Assembly (NCBI GenBank): GCA_004557285.1
Contig: SFEK01000012.1
Location: 1 to 23,880, forward strand
Direction of reading: 5' to 3'
DNA length: 23,880 nucleotides
Source of the DNA: Bacteroidales bacterium
GTDB lineage: Bacteria > Bacteroidota > Bacteroidia > Bacteroidales > Bacteroidaceae
Made by a program: the position numbers and the translations under genes. The notes beneath the pieces are model-generated. The model was not told where the DNA came from. It saw only the letters and a list, made by a program, of their open reading frames with translations, and searched no databases. This document shows, in pieces, positions 1 to 8,405 of this stretch. Position 1 is the stretch's first letter. Each line of letters opens with the position of its first letter.

Positions 1-140
1 CAAGTCAGTCAACATCAATCGGTTCGGCAAGAAATGATGAAAACGACAAAAACACATACGAGGTGTCGGGCATCAGATGGAACAACAGTAAAGGCAAGGG
101 CATCTGCATAAGCAAGGGCAGAAAGCAATTGAAAAAATAA
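1..140 (+). CDS. 3' end of a secreted protein gene (partial)
   Basis: The frame starting at base 3 is open and ends with TAA at 138-140, giving the last 45 residues of a protein whose start lies outside the window. The end of the protein contains YEVSGIRWNN, then KGKGICISKGRKQLKK. This resembles the short C-terminal motif of many Prevotella secreted proteins (tyrosine, a GxR, then KGIYI and GRK followed by lysines), which is related to T9SS type A sorting signals. A terminator follows within 6 bases, which supports a real gene end. The function of the missing part cannot be told. It is separated from lon by a terminator and a new promoter, so it is not in the lon operon. Confidence 0.6.
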   Translation, partial: SQSTSIGSARNDENDKNTYEVSGIRWNNSKGKGICISKGRKQLKK

Positions 141-145
141 AATCT

Positions 146-176
146 GAGGAATGGCGCTCCCATTCCTCTTTTTTTT
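146..176 (+). terminator. Rho-independent terminator
   Basis: A perfect 9-bp stem, GAGGAATGG with CCATTCCTC, encloses a 5-base loop and is followed by eight T residues. It lies 6 bases after the stop codon of the partial gene and before the lon promoter. Confidence 0.9.
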
Positions 177-218
177 AAAATATCATCCTATTATATGCGT
201 CTTCTCGATAAAAATGAG

Positions 219-226
219 TAACTTTG
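219..226 (+). promoter_or_regulatory. Promoter -7 box of the lon operon
   Basis: TAACTTTG matches the Bacteroidetes -7 consensus TAnnTTTG. It lies 39 bases before the lon ATG, which implies a leader of about 30 bases. No clear TTTG -33 box stands at the usual distance. No heat-shock operator was recognised. Confidence 0.7.
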
Positions 227-265
227 CACCCTTAAACGAGTTAAGGATATATTACAATACAATTT

Positions 266-2731
266 ATGAATAGAGAAACCAACGGCGCATTCTCGATGAT
301 AGCCGACTACGAAGGAGACATCACCAAGCTGTTTGAAGGCAGCAAGGACGGGCTCTACCCCATTCTTGCCACACGAAATCTGGTGCTGTTTCCGGGTATT
401 GTATCGCCGGTGCTTGTAGGCAGGAGCACAAGCCTCAACATGATAAGCAGCCTGAAGAACAGGGAAAATGCCACATTCGCCGTGTTCTGCCAGAAGGATG
501 CCAACGTGGATACACCCCGCAGCGGCGACTTGTTTGAATATGGCGTGTTTGCAAAAATCATTCGTGTGCTCGAAATGCCGGGTCCCGACAACAACGTGAC
601 GGTAATCATGCAGGGCCTGGGACGATGCCACCTTGACGAACTGGTGAAGACCACTCCTTATCTGAAGGGATGGGTGAGCAACGTGCCCGAAACATTCCCC
701 ACCAACGAAGACAAGGAATTTTTCACCGCCATCGACGACCTCAAGTCATCGGCCATCGACTATGTGAAGAAAAACGAAGACATACCAGACGAGGCCCAGT
801 TTGCCTTGCAGAATATCAGCAACCCCGTGGTGCTGGCCAACTTCGTATGCACCAGTCTGCCGTTTGACAATAACGAGAAAATCTCTCTTCTCAAACAAAA
901 CAGTCTCAAGGAACGCGTGTTCACCATGCTGCGCATCGTTTACCGTGAGATACAACTGCTGGAACTGAAACAGGACATCAGAACCAAAACCCGCGAAGAC
1001 CTGGACGAGCAGCAGCGCGAATACTTCTTGCAGCAACAGATCAAGAACATCAAGGAGGAACTGTCGGGGGGAAACGGCAACCTGGAGAAGAAAGAACTGG
1101 AGGAACAGGCCATGAACAAGATATGGCCCGAAGACATTGCAGCCACATTCCACAAAGAACTGGACAAACTGGACACCCTCAACCCGCAAGGCCCGGAGTA
1201 CAGTGTGCAGCTGAACTACCTGCAGACATTCGTGGGGCTGCCCTGGGGCACCTTCACCACTGACGACCTCAACCTGCAAAGGGCCGAACGCATTCTCAAC
1301 CGCGATCACTATGGCATGACAAAGGTGAAGGAACGTATTCTGGAACAGATTGCCGTGCTCAATCTGCGTGGCGACATGAAATCGCCCATCATCTGCCTGT
1401 ATGGCCCTCCCGGTGTGGGCAAGACCAGCCTTGGCAAAAGCATTGCCCATTCCATGAAGCGCAACTATGCCAGGATATCACTGGGCGGTGTGCACGACGA
1501 GGCTGAAATACGTGGACACAGGCGCACATACATCGGTGCCATGCCTGGACGTATCATCAAGAGTCTGCAAAAGGCTGGCTCGTCGAACCCCGTGTTCATC
1601 CTCGACGAGATTGACAAGGTGACACAAAACACCATCAACGGCGACCCTGCATCGGCTTTGCTCGAAGTGCTCGACCCTGAACAGAACAGTGCATTCCACG
1701 ACAACTACCTGGATGTGGACTACGACCTGTCGAACGTGCTCTTCATCGCCACGGCTAACGACCTGAACACCATCCCTCGACCATTGCTCGACCGCATGGA
1801 AACCATCGAGGTGAGCGGATATATCACCGAAGAGAAAGTGGAAATCGCCAAACGACACCTCATTCCCAAAGTGAAGGAGAGATGCGGACTGGCAGATGAG
1901 CGGAAACTGTCGTTCAGCAAGGCTGCCATCGAGAAAATCATCGAACAATATACCAGGGAGAGCGGCGTGAGACAACTGGAAAAACAGATTGACAAGGCAT
2001 TGCGCAAGATGGCTTACAGAAAGGCCAAGGACCTTGTGCTGCCATTCCAAAAAGTAACACCCGAGGTCATTGTCGAACTGCTGGGCACCCCTCCTTTCTA
2101 CCGTGACATCTACCAAGGCAACGATTATGCCGGCGTGGTGACAGGACTGGCATGGACCAGCGTGGGCGGCGAAATTCTATTCATCGAAACCAGCCTGAGC
2201 AAGGGCAAGGGCTCAAAACTCACCCTCACCGGCAATTTGGGCGACGTGATGAAAGAGTCGGCAGTGCTGGCATTGGAATATGTCAAGGCACACGCCAACC
2301 AACTGAACATCGACTACAGGATTTTCGACTGCTATAACATTCACATCCATGTGCCTGAGGGCGCAACACCAAAGGATGGCCCATCGGCAGGCATTACCAT
2401 CGCCACATCCATCGCATCGGCACTCACACAGCGCAAGGTGCGCAAGAACACGGCCATGACTGGAGAGATTACCCTGCGCGGCAAGGTACTCCCCGTGGGC
2501 GGCATCAAGGAGAAGCTGTTGGCCGCCAAACGTGCAGGCATCACCGAAATACTGCTGTGCAAGGACAACAAGAAGGATGTGGAGGAAATCGCTCCGGAAT
2601 ATCTCAAGGGCGTGACCTTCCACTATGTGGAGAATGTGCAGGATGTGTGGAACTTTGCACTGACCGACCAGAAAGTGGATAACGCCGTGGAATTTGAAAT
2701 CGAAGAACCTGAAAAGGAAACGCAGCATTGA
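266..2731 (+). CDS. lon: ATP-dependent protease La (Lon)
   Basis: Lon is a cytoplasmic hexameric AAA+ serine protease that degrades misfolded and selected regulatory proteins. The 821-residue product has the full family layout: an N-terminal substrate-binding domain to about residue 230, a helical region around 235-300, an AAA+ module with Walker A GPPGVGKTS (380-388) and Walker B VFILDEID (443-450), and a C-terminal protease domain. The catalytic dyad is intact: Ser707 in DGPSAG and Lys750 in GGIKEKL, 43 residues apart as in E. coli Lon. The ATG at 266 lies soon after a TAACTTTG promoter, and an in-frame second Met (residue 11) is a less likely start. The stop lies a few bases before the tgt start, so the two genes are probably co-transcribed. 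Confidence 0.97.
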   Translation: MNRETNGAFSMIADYEGDITKLFEGSKDGLYPILATRNLVLFPGIVSPVLVGRSTSLNMISSLKNRENATFAVFCQKDANVDTPRSGDLFEYGVFAKIIRVLEMPGPDNNVTVIMQGLGRCHLDELVKTTPYLKGWVSNVPETFPTNEDKEFFTAIDDLKSSAIDYVKKNEDIPDEAQFALQNISNPVVLANFVCTSLPFDNNEKISLLKQNSLKERVFTMLRIVYREIQLLELKQDIRTKTREDLDEQQREYFLQQQIKNIKEELSGGNGNLEKKELEEQAMNKIWPEDIAATFHKELDKLDTLNPQGPEYSVQLNYLQTFVGLPWGTFTTDDLNLQRAERILNRDHYGMTKVKERILEQIAVLNLRGDMKSPIICLYGPPGVGKTSLGKSIAHSMKRNYARISLGGVHDEAEIRGHRRTYIGAMPGRIIKSLQKAGSSNPVFILDEIDKVTQNTINGDPASALLEVLDPEQNSAFHDNYLDVDYDLSNVLFIATANDLNTIPRPLLDRMETIEVSGYITEEKVEIAKRHLIPKVKERCGLADERKLSFSKAAIEKIIEQYTRESGVRQLEKQIDKALRKMAYRKAKDLVLPFQKVTPEVIVELLGTPPFYRDIYQGNDYAGVVTGLAWTSVGGEILFIETSLSKGKGSKLTLTGNLGDVMKESAVLALEYVKAHANQLNIDYRIFDCYNIHIHVPEGATPKDGPSAGITIATSIASALTQRKVRKNTAMTGEITLRGKVLPVGGIKEKLLAAKRAGITEILLCKDNKKDVEEIAPEYLKGVTFHYVENVQDVWNFALTDQKVDNAVEFEIEEPEKETQH

Positions 2732-2736
2732 ATATC

Positions 2737-3864
2737 ATGACATTTGAACTACAATACACCGACCAGGCCAGTGACGCACGTGCAGGACTGATAACCACTG
2801 CTCACGGACAGATACAGACTCCCATCTTCATGCCCGTGGGCACCTGCGGCAGCGTGAAGGGGCTGCACTTCAGCGAACTGAGGGAGCAGGTGAAGGCACA
2901 GATTATCTTGGGAAATACGTATCATCTGTATCTGCGACCGGGACTTGAAGTGCTCAAGGCAGCCGGTGGCCTGCACAAATTCAACACCTGGGACAGACCG
3001 ATATTGACCGACAGCGGCGGTTTCCAGGTATTCTCGCTGGGTGGCATCAGGAAACTCAAGGAAGAGGGCTGTGAGTTCCGTTCGCATATCGACGGGTCGA
3101 AACACCTCTTCACCCCAGAGAATGTGATGGACACACAACGTGCCATAGGTGCCGACATCATTATGGCCTTTGACGAATGCCCACCGGGACAAAGCGACTT
3201 CCAGTATGCCAAGAAGAGTCTCATGCTGACCCAACGCTGGCTCGACCGCTGCATCAAGCGACTGGGAGAGACAGAACCGATGTATGGCTACCAGCAGACA
3301 CTCTTCCCTATTGTTCAGGGCTGCGCCTTCAAGGAACTGCGACGAGAGGCGGCCAAATTCGTTGCCGACAAGGGTGCCGACGGCAATGCCATCGGTGGAC
3401 TGGCAGTGGGCGAACCTACAGAGGTGATGTATGAGATGATAGAGGTGGTGAACGACATTCTGCCCAAAGACAAGCCCCGATACCTGATGGGCGTGGGCAC
3501 ACCACAGAATATCCTCGAAGCCATTGAGCGTGGCGTGGATATGTTTGACTGCGTAATGCCTACCCGCAATGGCCGCAATGCCATGCTCTTCACCTACAAC
3601 GGCACAATGAACATGCGCAACAAGAAATGGGAAATGGACTTCTCGCCCATTGACCCCGACGGCTGTGAGGTTGACCGCATCCATTCAAAGGCATACCTGC
3701 ACCACCTGTTCAAGGCACAGGAACTGCTGGCCATGCAGATAGCCAGCATACACAACCTGGCCTTCTACCTGCGATTGGTGGGCGATGCCCGACAGCACAT
3801 CATCAAGGGAGATTTTGCCGCATGGAAGGCTTCGGTGGTGAAACAGCTGGGTGAGCGTATATAA
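2737..3864 (+). CDS. tgt: Queuine tRNA-ribosyltransferase (tRNA-guanine transglycosylase)
   Basis: Tgt exchanges guanine at the wobble position of GUN-anticodon tRNAs (Asp, Asn, His, Tyr) for preQ1 on the way to queuosine. The 375-residue product has TDSGGFQ (catalytic Asp92), the GGLAVGE loop and MFDCVMPTRNGR with the nucleophile Asp271. I chose the ATG at 2737 because it gives MTFELQYTD, the usual Bacteroidales start; a TTG at 2728 would overlap lon. The zinc site is unusual: where E. coli has CxCxxC before SRAYLHHL, this protein has DGCEVDRIHSKAYLHHL, keeping only the middle cysteine (Cys310), while the fourth ligand, His339 in SIHN, is kept. It sits 5 bases after lon and 11 bases before the permease gene. 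Confidence 0.96.
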   Translation: MTFELQYTDQASDARAGLITTAHGQIQTPIFMPVGTCGSVKGLHFSELREQVKAQIILGNTYHLYLRPGLEVLKAAGGLHKFNTWDRPILTDSGGFQVFSLGGIRKLKEEGCEFRSHIDGSKHLFTPENVMDTQRAIGADIIMAFDECPPGQSDFQYAKKSLMLTQRWLDRCIKRLGETEPMYGYQQTLFPIVQGCAFKELRREAAKFVADKGADGNAIGGLAVGEPTEVMYEMIEVVNDILPKDKPRYLMGVGTPQNILEAIERGVDMFDCVMPTRNGRNAMLFTYNGTMNMRNKKWEMDFSPIDPDGCEVDRIHSKAYLHHLFKAQELLAMQIASIHNLAFYLRLVGDARQHIIKGDFAAWKASVVKQLGERI

Positions 3865-3875
3865 TAATAGGTAAT

Positions 3876-5036
3876 ATGACAGAAAACAACAACATACAGG
3901 GCCGGCACAAGGTGAAGAACGTATGGAGAAAGATAAACCCTTTCAGGTTTATCAAGATTCTCGACTGGTATATCATCAGGAAATTCATCGGCACCTATTT
4001 CTACTCCATCGCCCTCATCATCTCGATATCCATTGTATTCGACGTCAACGAAAACCTGGCGAAATTCTCACAATACCATGCTCCGCTGAAGGCAATCGTC
4101 TTCGACTATTACATGAACTTTGTGCCCTATTTTGCCAACCTGTTCAGTCCGCTGTTCGTCTTCATCGCTGTCATCTTCTTCACCTCAAAGCTGGCGGGCA
4201 ATTCAGAAATCATCTCCATGCTTGCCGCGGGTGTGAGCTTCAAGCGACTGATGCGCCCTTATATGATTTCAGCCGCCCTCATTTCTGTCATGACCTTTTT
4301 CCTGGGTGCATACGTCATCCCCAAGGGAACCATCGTGAGGCAGAACTTTGAAACCATGTACAAAAACAAGAAGAGGAACAACTATGCGGAAAACGTGCAG
4401 TTGCAGGTGGGCAAGGGTGTCATCGCCTACATACAGCACTACGACAATGAGCGCAAGCGTGGATATGGTTTCTGTCTCGACAAATTTGAAAACAAGAAGC
4501 TGGTGAGTCACCTCACGGCCAGTGAAATACAATATGACACCATTTCAGATGCCAAATACCATTGGAAACTGAGCAACTGGCGCATCAGAGAGCTGAGAGG
4601 TCTCAAGGAGCATATCACCAGCGGAATGAGCAAAGACTCTGTCGTGATGATGGAACCCACCGACCTTGTATTCTCCAAAGGACAACAGGAAACATTTACC
4701 AGTCCACAACTGAAAGAGTACATCAGCAAACAGATTGACAGAGGGTCGAGCAACGTGGTGCAATATGAAGTGGAATACCACAAACGCATAGCCACCTCGT
4801 TTGCTTCGTTTATCCTGACCACCATCGGTTTGTCACTGTCGTCGCGCAAGCGCAAGGGCGGCATGGGCATGTATCTCGGCATTGGTCTGGCACTGAGCTT
4901 CGGATACATCATGCTGCAGACCGTTTCGGCCACCTTTGCCATCAATGCCGATACTCCTCCCATGCTGGCTGCATGGATACCAAATATCATATTTGCCGTG
5001 GTGGCATATTTCTGCTACCGCAAGGCCCCTAATTAA
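3876..5036 (+). CDS. LptF/LptG family LPS export permease (YjgP/YjgQ)
   Basis: This is an inner-membrane permease of the YjgP/YjgQ family. Members pair with the ATPase LptB to extract lipopolysaccharide and pass it to the periplasmic bridge. The 386 residues show the family plan of six membrane segments, at about 40-56, 82-103, 130-148, 306-322, 331-351 and 363-381, with a large periplasmic beta-rich region between segments 3 and 4. The N-terminal WYIIRKFIGTYFYS and the EIISMLAAGVSF stretch after segment 2 are typical. It follows tgt by 11 bases, and its TAA overlaps the next ATG by one base (TAATG), so translation of the helicase is probably coupled to it. Whether it is the LptF or the LptG partner cannot be told from this sequence alone. 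Confidence 0.9.
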   Translation: MTENNNIQGRHKVKNVWRKINPFRFIKILDWYIIRKFIGTYFYSIALIISISIVFDVNENLAKFSQYHAPLKAIVFDYYMNFVPYFANLFSPLFVFIAVIFFTSKLAGNSEIISMLAAGVSFKRLMRPYMISAALISVMTFFLGAYVIPKGTIVRQNFETMYKNKKRNNYAENVQLQVGKGVIAYIQHYDNERKRGYGFCLDKFENKKLVSHLTASEIQYDTISDAKYHWKLSNWRIRELRGLKEHITSGMSKDSVVMMEPTDLVFSKGQQETFTSPQLKEYISKQIDRGSSNVVQYEVEYHKRIATSFASFILTTIGLSLSSRKRKGGMGMYLGIGLALSFGYIMLQTVSATFAINADTPPMLAAWIPNIIFAVVAYFCYRKAPN

Positions 5037-6445
5037 TGAAAACTATGGATTTTTACGATTTAGATTTAAGCGACAATACACTTGATGCAATAGAAGACAT
5101 GGGATGGCAGGCCTGCACACCGGTACAGGAAAAATGCATCCCCGAAATACTTGAAGGAAAGGATGTGCTGGGCATTGCCCAGACTGGAACGGGCAAGACA
5201 GCGGCCTACCTGCTGCCCATACTCAGCCTGCTTGACGACGGTGGTTTTCCCAAAGACGCCACCAACTGTGTCATCATGAGCCCCACACGTGAATTGGCAC
5301 AACAGATTGACCAGGCCATGCAGGGTTTTTCTTACTACATGGACGACGTGAGCAGTGTAGCCGTATATGGCGGCAACGACGGTTCACGCTATGACCAGGA
5401 GTTCAGGAGCATGAAAATGGGAGCCGACCTTATCATTGCCACGCCAGGCCGGCTCATCAGCCATATCACGATGGGCAATGTGGATTTCAGCAAGGTATCG
5501 TTCTTTGTGCTCGACGAGGCCGACCGTATGCTGGATATGGGGTTTGCTGAGGATATTCTCTCCATTGCCAAACTGTTGCCTGACACTTGTCAGAACATCA
5601 TGTTCTCGGCCACCATGCCTGCAAAGATCGAAGAACTGGCCAAGACGATACTGAAAAATCCCTCCATCATCAAATTGGCGGTAACCAAACCCGCCGACAA
5701 GATCAAGCAGTTGGCCTGTGTGTGCCACGAAAACCAGAAAGAAGGTGTGCTGCGACACATCTTTGAACAATATGGACACAAGCGCGTGATTGTATTCTCA
5801 AGTTCCAAAATCAAGGTGAAAGACATCAACCGCAGTATAAGGGGAATGAAAATCAACAGCGGCGAAATGCACTCCGACCTCACACAAAGCCAGCGCGACG
5901 AAGTGATGTACCAGTTCAAGAGCGGCAAGATTGATGTGCTTGTAGCCACAGACATCGTGTCAAGAGGTATTGACATCGACGACATCTCGATGGTCATCAA
6001 TTATGACGTGCCAAGAGACGCCGAAGACTATGTACACCGCATAGGCCGCACGGCACGCGCCGACAACGATGGTGTGGCCATTACCTTGATAAGGGGCAAA
6101 GAGGTGGGCTACTTCATGAGAATAGAGCGTTTTCTGGAACGTGAGGTGGAGAAAATCCCCATGCCCCAGCATCTTGGCAAAGCCCCTGAATACAAGGAAA
6201 GCAAGGCTGACCATCGCAGAAAGAAAAGCGGCGGCAAACGCAGGGATGGTCGAAACAGACCAAAAGGCAACCGCAAACAGAAAGGTGCCGAAAACAAGCA
6301 GGCTGACGCTGAACGACAGAACAAGGATGCCGGGCAGCAGAAGAAAAAAGCAGAAAACAAGCAGGCTGGAAAACGCCGCAAAAGCAACAAGAAGAAGACG
6401 GCAGCAGCAAAACCTAAAACTGCCGACAACAATACACAAGCGTAA
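5036..6445 (+). CDS. DEAD-box ATP-dependent RNA helicase (RhlE-like)
   Basis: This is a cytoplasmic RNA helicase of the RhlE/DeaD group, probably acting in ribosome assembly or RNA turnover. The 469 residues contain motif I AQTGTGKT (48-55), PTRELA (83-88), TPGR (136-139), DEAD (160-163), SAT (191-193) and HRIGRTAR (334-341), so both RecA-like domains are intact. Residues from about 388 on form a low-complexity tail rich in Lys, Arg, Asn, Gln and Ala, probably an RNA-binding extension. Two starts are possible: the ATG at 5036, which overlaps the upstream stop as TAATG, and an ATG at 5045, three codons later. Its last 32 bases overlap the 3' end of the phosphopantetheinyl transferase gene on the other strand. 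Confidence 0.94.
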   Translation: MKTMDFYDLDLSDNTLDAIEDMGWQACTPVQEKCIPEILEGKDVLGIAQTGTGKTAAYLLPILSLLDDGGFPKDATNCVIMSPTRELAQQIDQAMQGFSYYMDDVSSVAVYGGNDGSRYDQEFRSMKMGADLIIATPGRLISHITMGNVDFSKVSFFVLDEADRMLDMGFAEDILSIAKLLPDTCQNIMFSATMPAKIEELAKTILKNPSIIKLAVTKPADKIKQLACVCHENQKEGVLRHIFEQYGHKRVIVFSSSKIKVKDINRSIRGMKINSGEMHSDLTQSQRDEVMYQFKSGKIDVLVATDIVSRGIDIDDISMVINYDVPRDAEDYVHRIGRTARADNDGVAITLIRGKEVGYFMRIERFLEREVEKIPMPQHLGKAPEYKESKADHRRKKSGGKRRDGRNRPKGNRKQKGAENKQADAERQNKDAGQQKKKAENKQAGKRRKSNKKKTAAAKPKTADNNTQA

Positions 6446-7025
6446 AATCAGCACCAAGGGCATAGTTCATTTCCACAGCCATGCCCTTGGGCAAATGCTC
6501 GGCAACAAGTGTACCCTCCGTGTTGCCCTTGATGTGGGCCACACGCATCTGACACAATTCCAAATGGTCTGAGGAAAATAATTTATACATGGTTTCCTTG
6601 GCACACCACACCAGCATACGTTCACGCAAGGTAGTGGCCTGTTCGTCGGCACGGAGCAGTCTGCCGACCACCTTATTCACCCGTTCACATTGAAATTCAA
6701 TATCAACAGCCACCGGCATGGTGGTCGACACAATGACAGCGGCATAACCCTTGGTGTGGCTGATGCTCACCCATTGGCCGTCAGACAGACTTGGGCATCC
6801 GTCAGCATTGTGCAGCAACGCCACCTGTTCGCCAACAAGATGGTTGAGCAAGGCACGAACGGCAAGCACCTCGCAACGGCGTCGCTCTGCCCTATAGCGC
6901 AAACACACCTCATCGGCAAAGGCAGCCAACGAAGCCATGGACATGAACTCATCCACAGATTCCGTGATTCGCCATAATGCCAGGCGACAACCCTCTCCTA
7001 CTGTCTTTTCACACATCAGGGGCAT
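6414..7025 (-). CDS. 4'-phosphopantetheinyl transferase, Sfp type
   Basis: This enzyme moves the 4'-phosphopantetheine arm of coenzyme A onto a serine of carrier proteins. The 203-residue product has the superfamily motifs: VSISHTKG (87-93), AVDIE with the Mg-binding Asp108 and Glu110, and WCAKETMYK (140-148) with the Lys-Glu-x3-Lys pattern. I chose the ATG at 7025, which begins two bases after the gldE stop; a TTG at 7031 is also open. The carrier-protein target is unknown. No polyketide or peptide synthetase gene is nearby, so it may serve the fatty-acid carrier protein. It is probably translated with ssb and gldE. Confidence 0.9.
   Translation of the reverse strand: MPLMCEKTVGEGCRLALWRITESVDEFMSMASLAAFADEVCLRYRAERRRCEVLAVRALLNHLVGEQVALLHNADGCPSLSDGQWVSISHTKGYAAVIVSTTMPVAVDIEFQCERVNKVVGRLLRADEQATTLRERMLVWCAKETMYKLFSSDHLELCQMRVAHIKGNTEGTLVAEHLPKGMAVEMNYALGADFTLVYCCRQF
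6454..6490. repeat. Inverted repeat after the helicase gene
   Basis: A perfect 10-bp inverted repeat, CCAAGGGCAT with ATGCCCTTGG, is separated by 17 bases. It starts 9 bases after the helicase stop codon and lies inside the coding end of the opposite gene. No T tract follows on either strand. It could mark or protect mRNA ends between the two convergent genes. Confidence 0.5.
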
Positions 7026-7027
7026 GG

Positions 7028-8374
7028 TCAACCTTTCTTCTCTTCTTTAACCTGCTGTTCCTTTCTGCGCACCTCAATGCGGGTGATGCGGCGTTCCTCA
7101 ATGTTAAGCACCTTGAACGTGAAATCCTTATAGGTAATGGTTTCCTTGACTTTAGGGAAATCTCCCTTCACCTCAAGAATCAATCCGGCGATAGTGTCAG
7201 CTTCACCTTTCACCTCATCGAAATACTCATCATCTATGTCCATGATTTCATAAAAATCGGTCAGCAAGGTCTTGCCTTCAAAAATATAGTCATTATGGCT
7301 CAAGCGCACATAATTTTTCTCGTCGTCATCATATTCATCGTTGATTTCGCCGACAATCTCTTCCATGATATCCTCCAAGGTGACAATGCCACTGGTTCCG
7401 CCAAACTCATCAACGACTATGGCGATATGAACCTTGTTGTTCTGAAACTCACGCAACAGTGCATCCAGTCGCTTGGTCTCAGGAACAAAATAAGGAGGTC
7501 TGATCAAGCTCTGCCATCTGAAGTTGTGCGTCTTGCCGATGTGTGGAAGCAAGTCTTTGATATACAACACTCCACAAATATTGTCGGCATTAGATTTGAA
7601 CACAGGAATACGGCTGTAGTTATTGTCAACGATACATTTCAGCACATCCTCAAAGGGAGTATTGATGTCGAGGTCAACGATATCTTTACGGCAGGTCATC
7701 ACATCCTTTGAAGTCTCATCACCAAAACGGATGATACCCCTCAACATGCTCTGCTCGTTTTTGATGTCTTCCTTGTCGGTGAGTTCGAGGGCCTGCTCCA
7801 GGTCGTCAACACTCAATGTCCGGTTGTTGTCCTTGCGTATAAACCTTTCAGTGAGCACACCACTCTTGAGCAAAATGGAGCCTAAAGGCCAGAAGAACCT
7901 GCGCAGGAACACAAAGGCACGCACCGCTCTTCTACAGAAATGCAACGGCGACTGACGGGCAAATATCTTGGGGATAATCTCTCCGAAAAGCAGCAACAAG
8001 AAAGTAAGCAACACCGTGATGCACAAGAATTCCAGCCAATAAGCGTCGCCAAAGTCAACAAGATGTGCAAATACATAATTGCACAACATGATGATAGTGA
8101 CATTGACGAAATTGTTGGTGATAAGAATGGTGGCCAAAGTGCGCTCGCTGTCTTCACGGAGCAGCTCTATGCTTCGGTCAACATCATCATGGTCGGGCTC
8201 CATCTCGTTGAGGTCGGAGGGCGAAAGACTGAAAAATGCTATTTCAAATCCGCTTGCTAAGCCAGAAGCCAACAACAACAAAGCCACCAGGCAAGCGGCA
8301 ACAACGACACCAAACGTGGGAGGCAACAGACTCACTCCCGAGAGGGTTTCTTGTAAAGCTGCAATATCTATCAA
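7028..8374 (-). CDS. gldE: GldE-like membrane protein with CBS domains (CNNM/CorC family)
   Basis: This is an integral membrane protein of the HlyC/CorC-CNNM family, called gliding motility-associated GldE in Bacteroidetes. Over 448 residues it shows an N-terminal membrane domain (segments near 21-48, 80-103 and 114-135, with FGEIIPKIFAR at the end), a CBS pair at about 224-342 (YSRIPVFK and VDEFGGTSGIVTLEDIMEEIVGEI) and a C-terminal transporter-associated domain at 355-438. The frame has no ATG near its start; TTG at 8374 is the best choice, with a GTG at 8335 as the alternative. It lies 31 bases after ssb and 2 bases before the transferase. The family is linked to metal ion transport; a role in gliding is unlikely to be required in non-gliding relatives. 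Confidence 0.88.
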   Translation of the reverse strand: MIDIAALQETLSGVSLLPPTFGVVVAACLVALLLLASGLASGFEIAFFSLSPSDLNEMEPDHDDVDRSIELLREDSERTLATILITNNFVNVTIIMLCNYVFAHLVDFGDAYWLEFLCITVLLTFLLLLFGEIIPKIFARQSPLHFCRRAVRAFVFLRRFFWPLGSILLKSGVLTERFIRKDNNRTLSVDDLEQALELTDKEDIKNEQSMLRGIIRFGDETSKDVMTCRKDIVDLDINTPFEDVLKCIVDNNYSRIPVFKSNADNICGVLYIKDLLPHIGKTHNFRWQSLIRPPYFVPETKRLDALLREFQNNKVHIAIVVDEFGGTSGIVTLEDIMEEIVGEINDEYDDDEKNYVRLSHNDYIFEGKTLLTDFYEIMDIDDEYFDEVKGEADTIAGLILEVKGDFPKVKETITYKDFTFKVLNIEERRITRIEVRRKEQQVKEEKKG

Positions 8375-8405
8375 AATGAATTGTCGTTTAATGGGATGCT
8401 ATCAA

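Noticed and set aside
746..1450. Minus-strand ORFs opposite lon, including a 234-codon one
   Set aside because: They are shadows of the lon reading frame with no promoter or recognisable domain.
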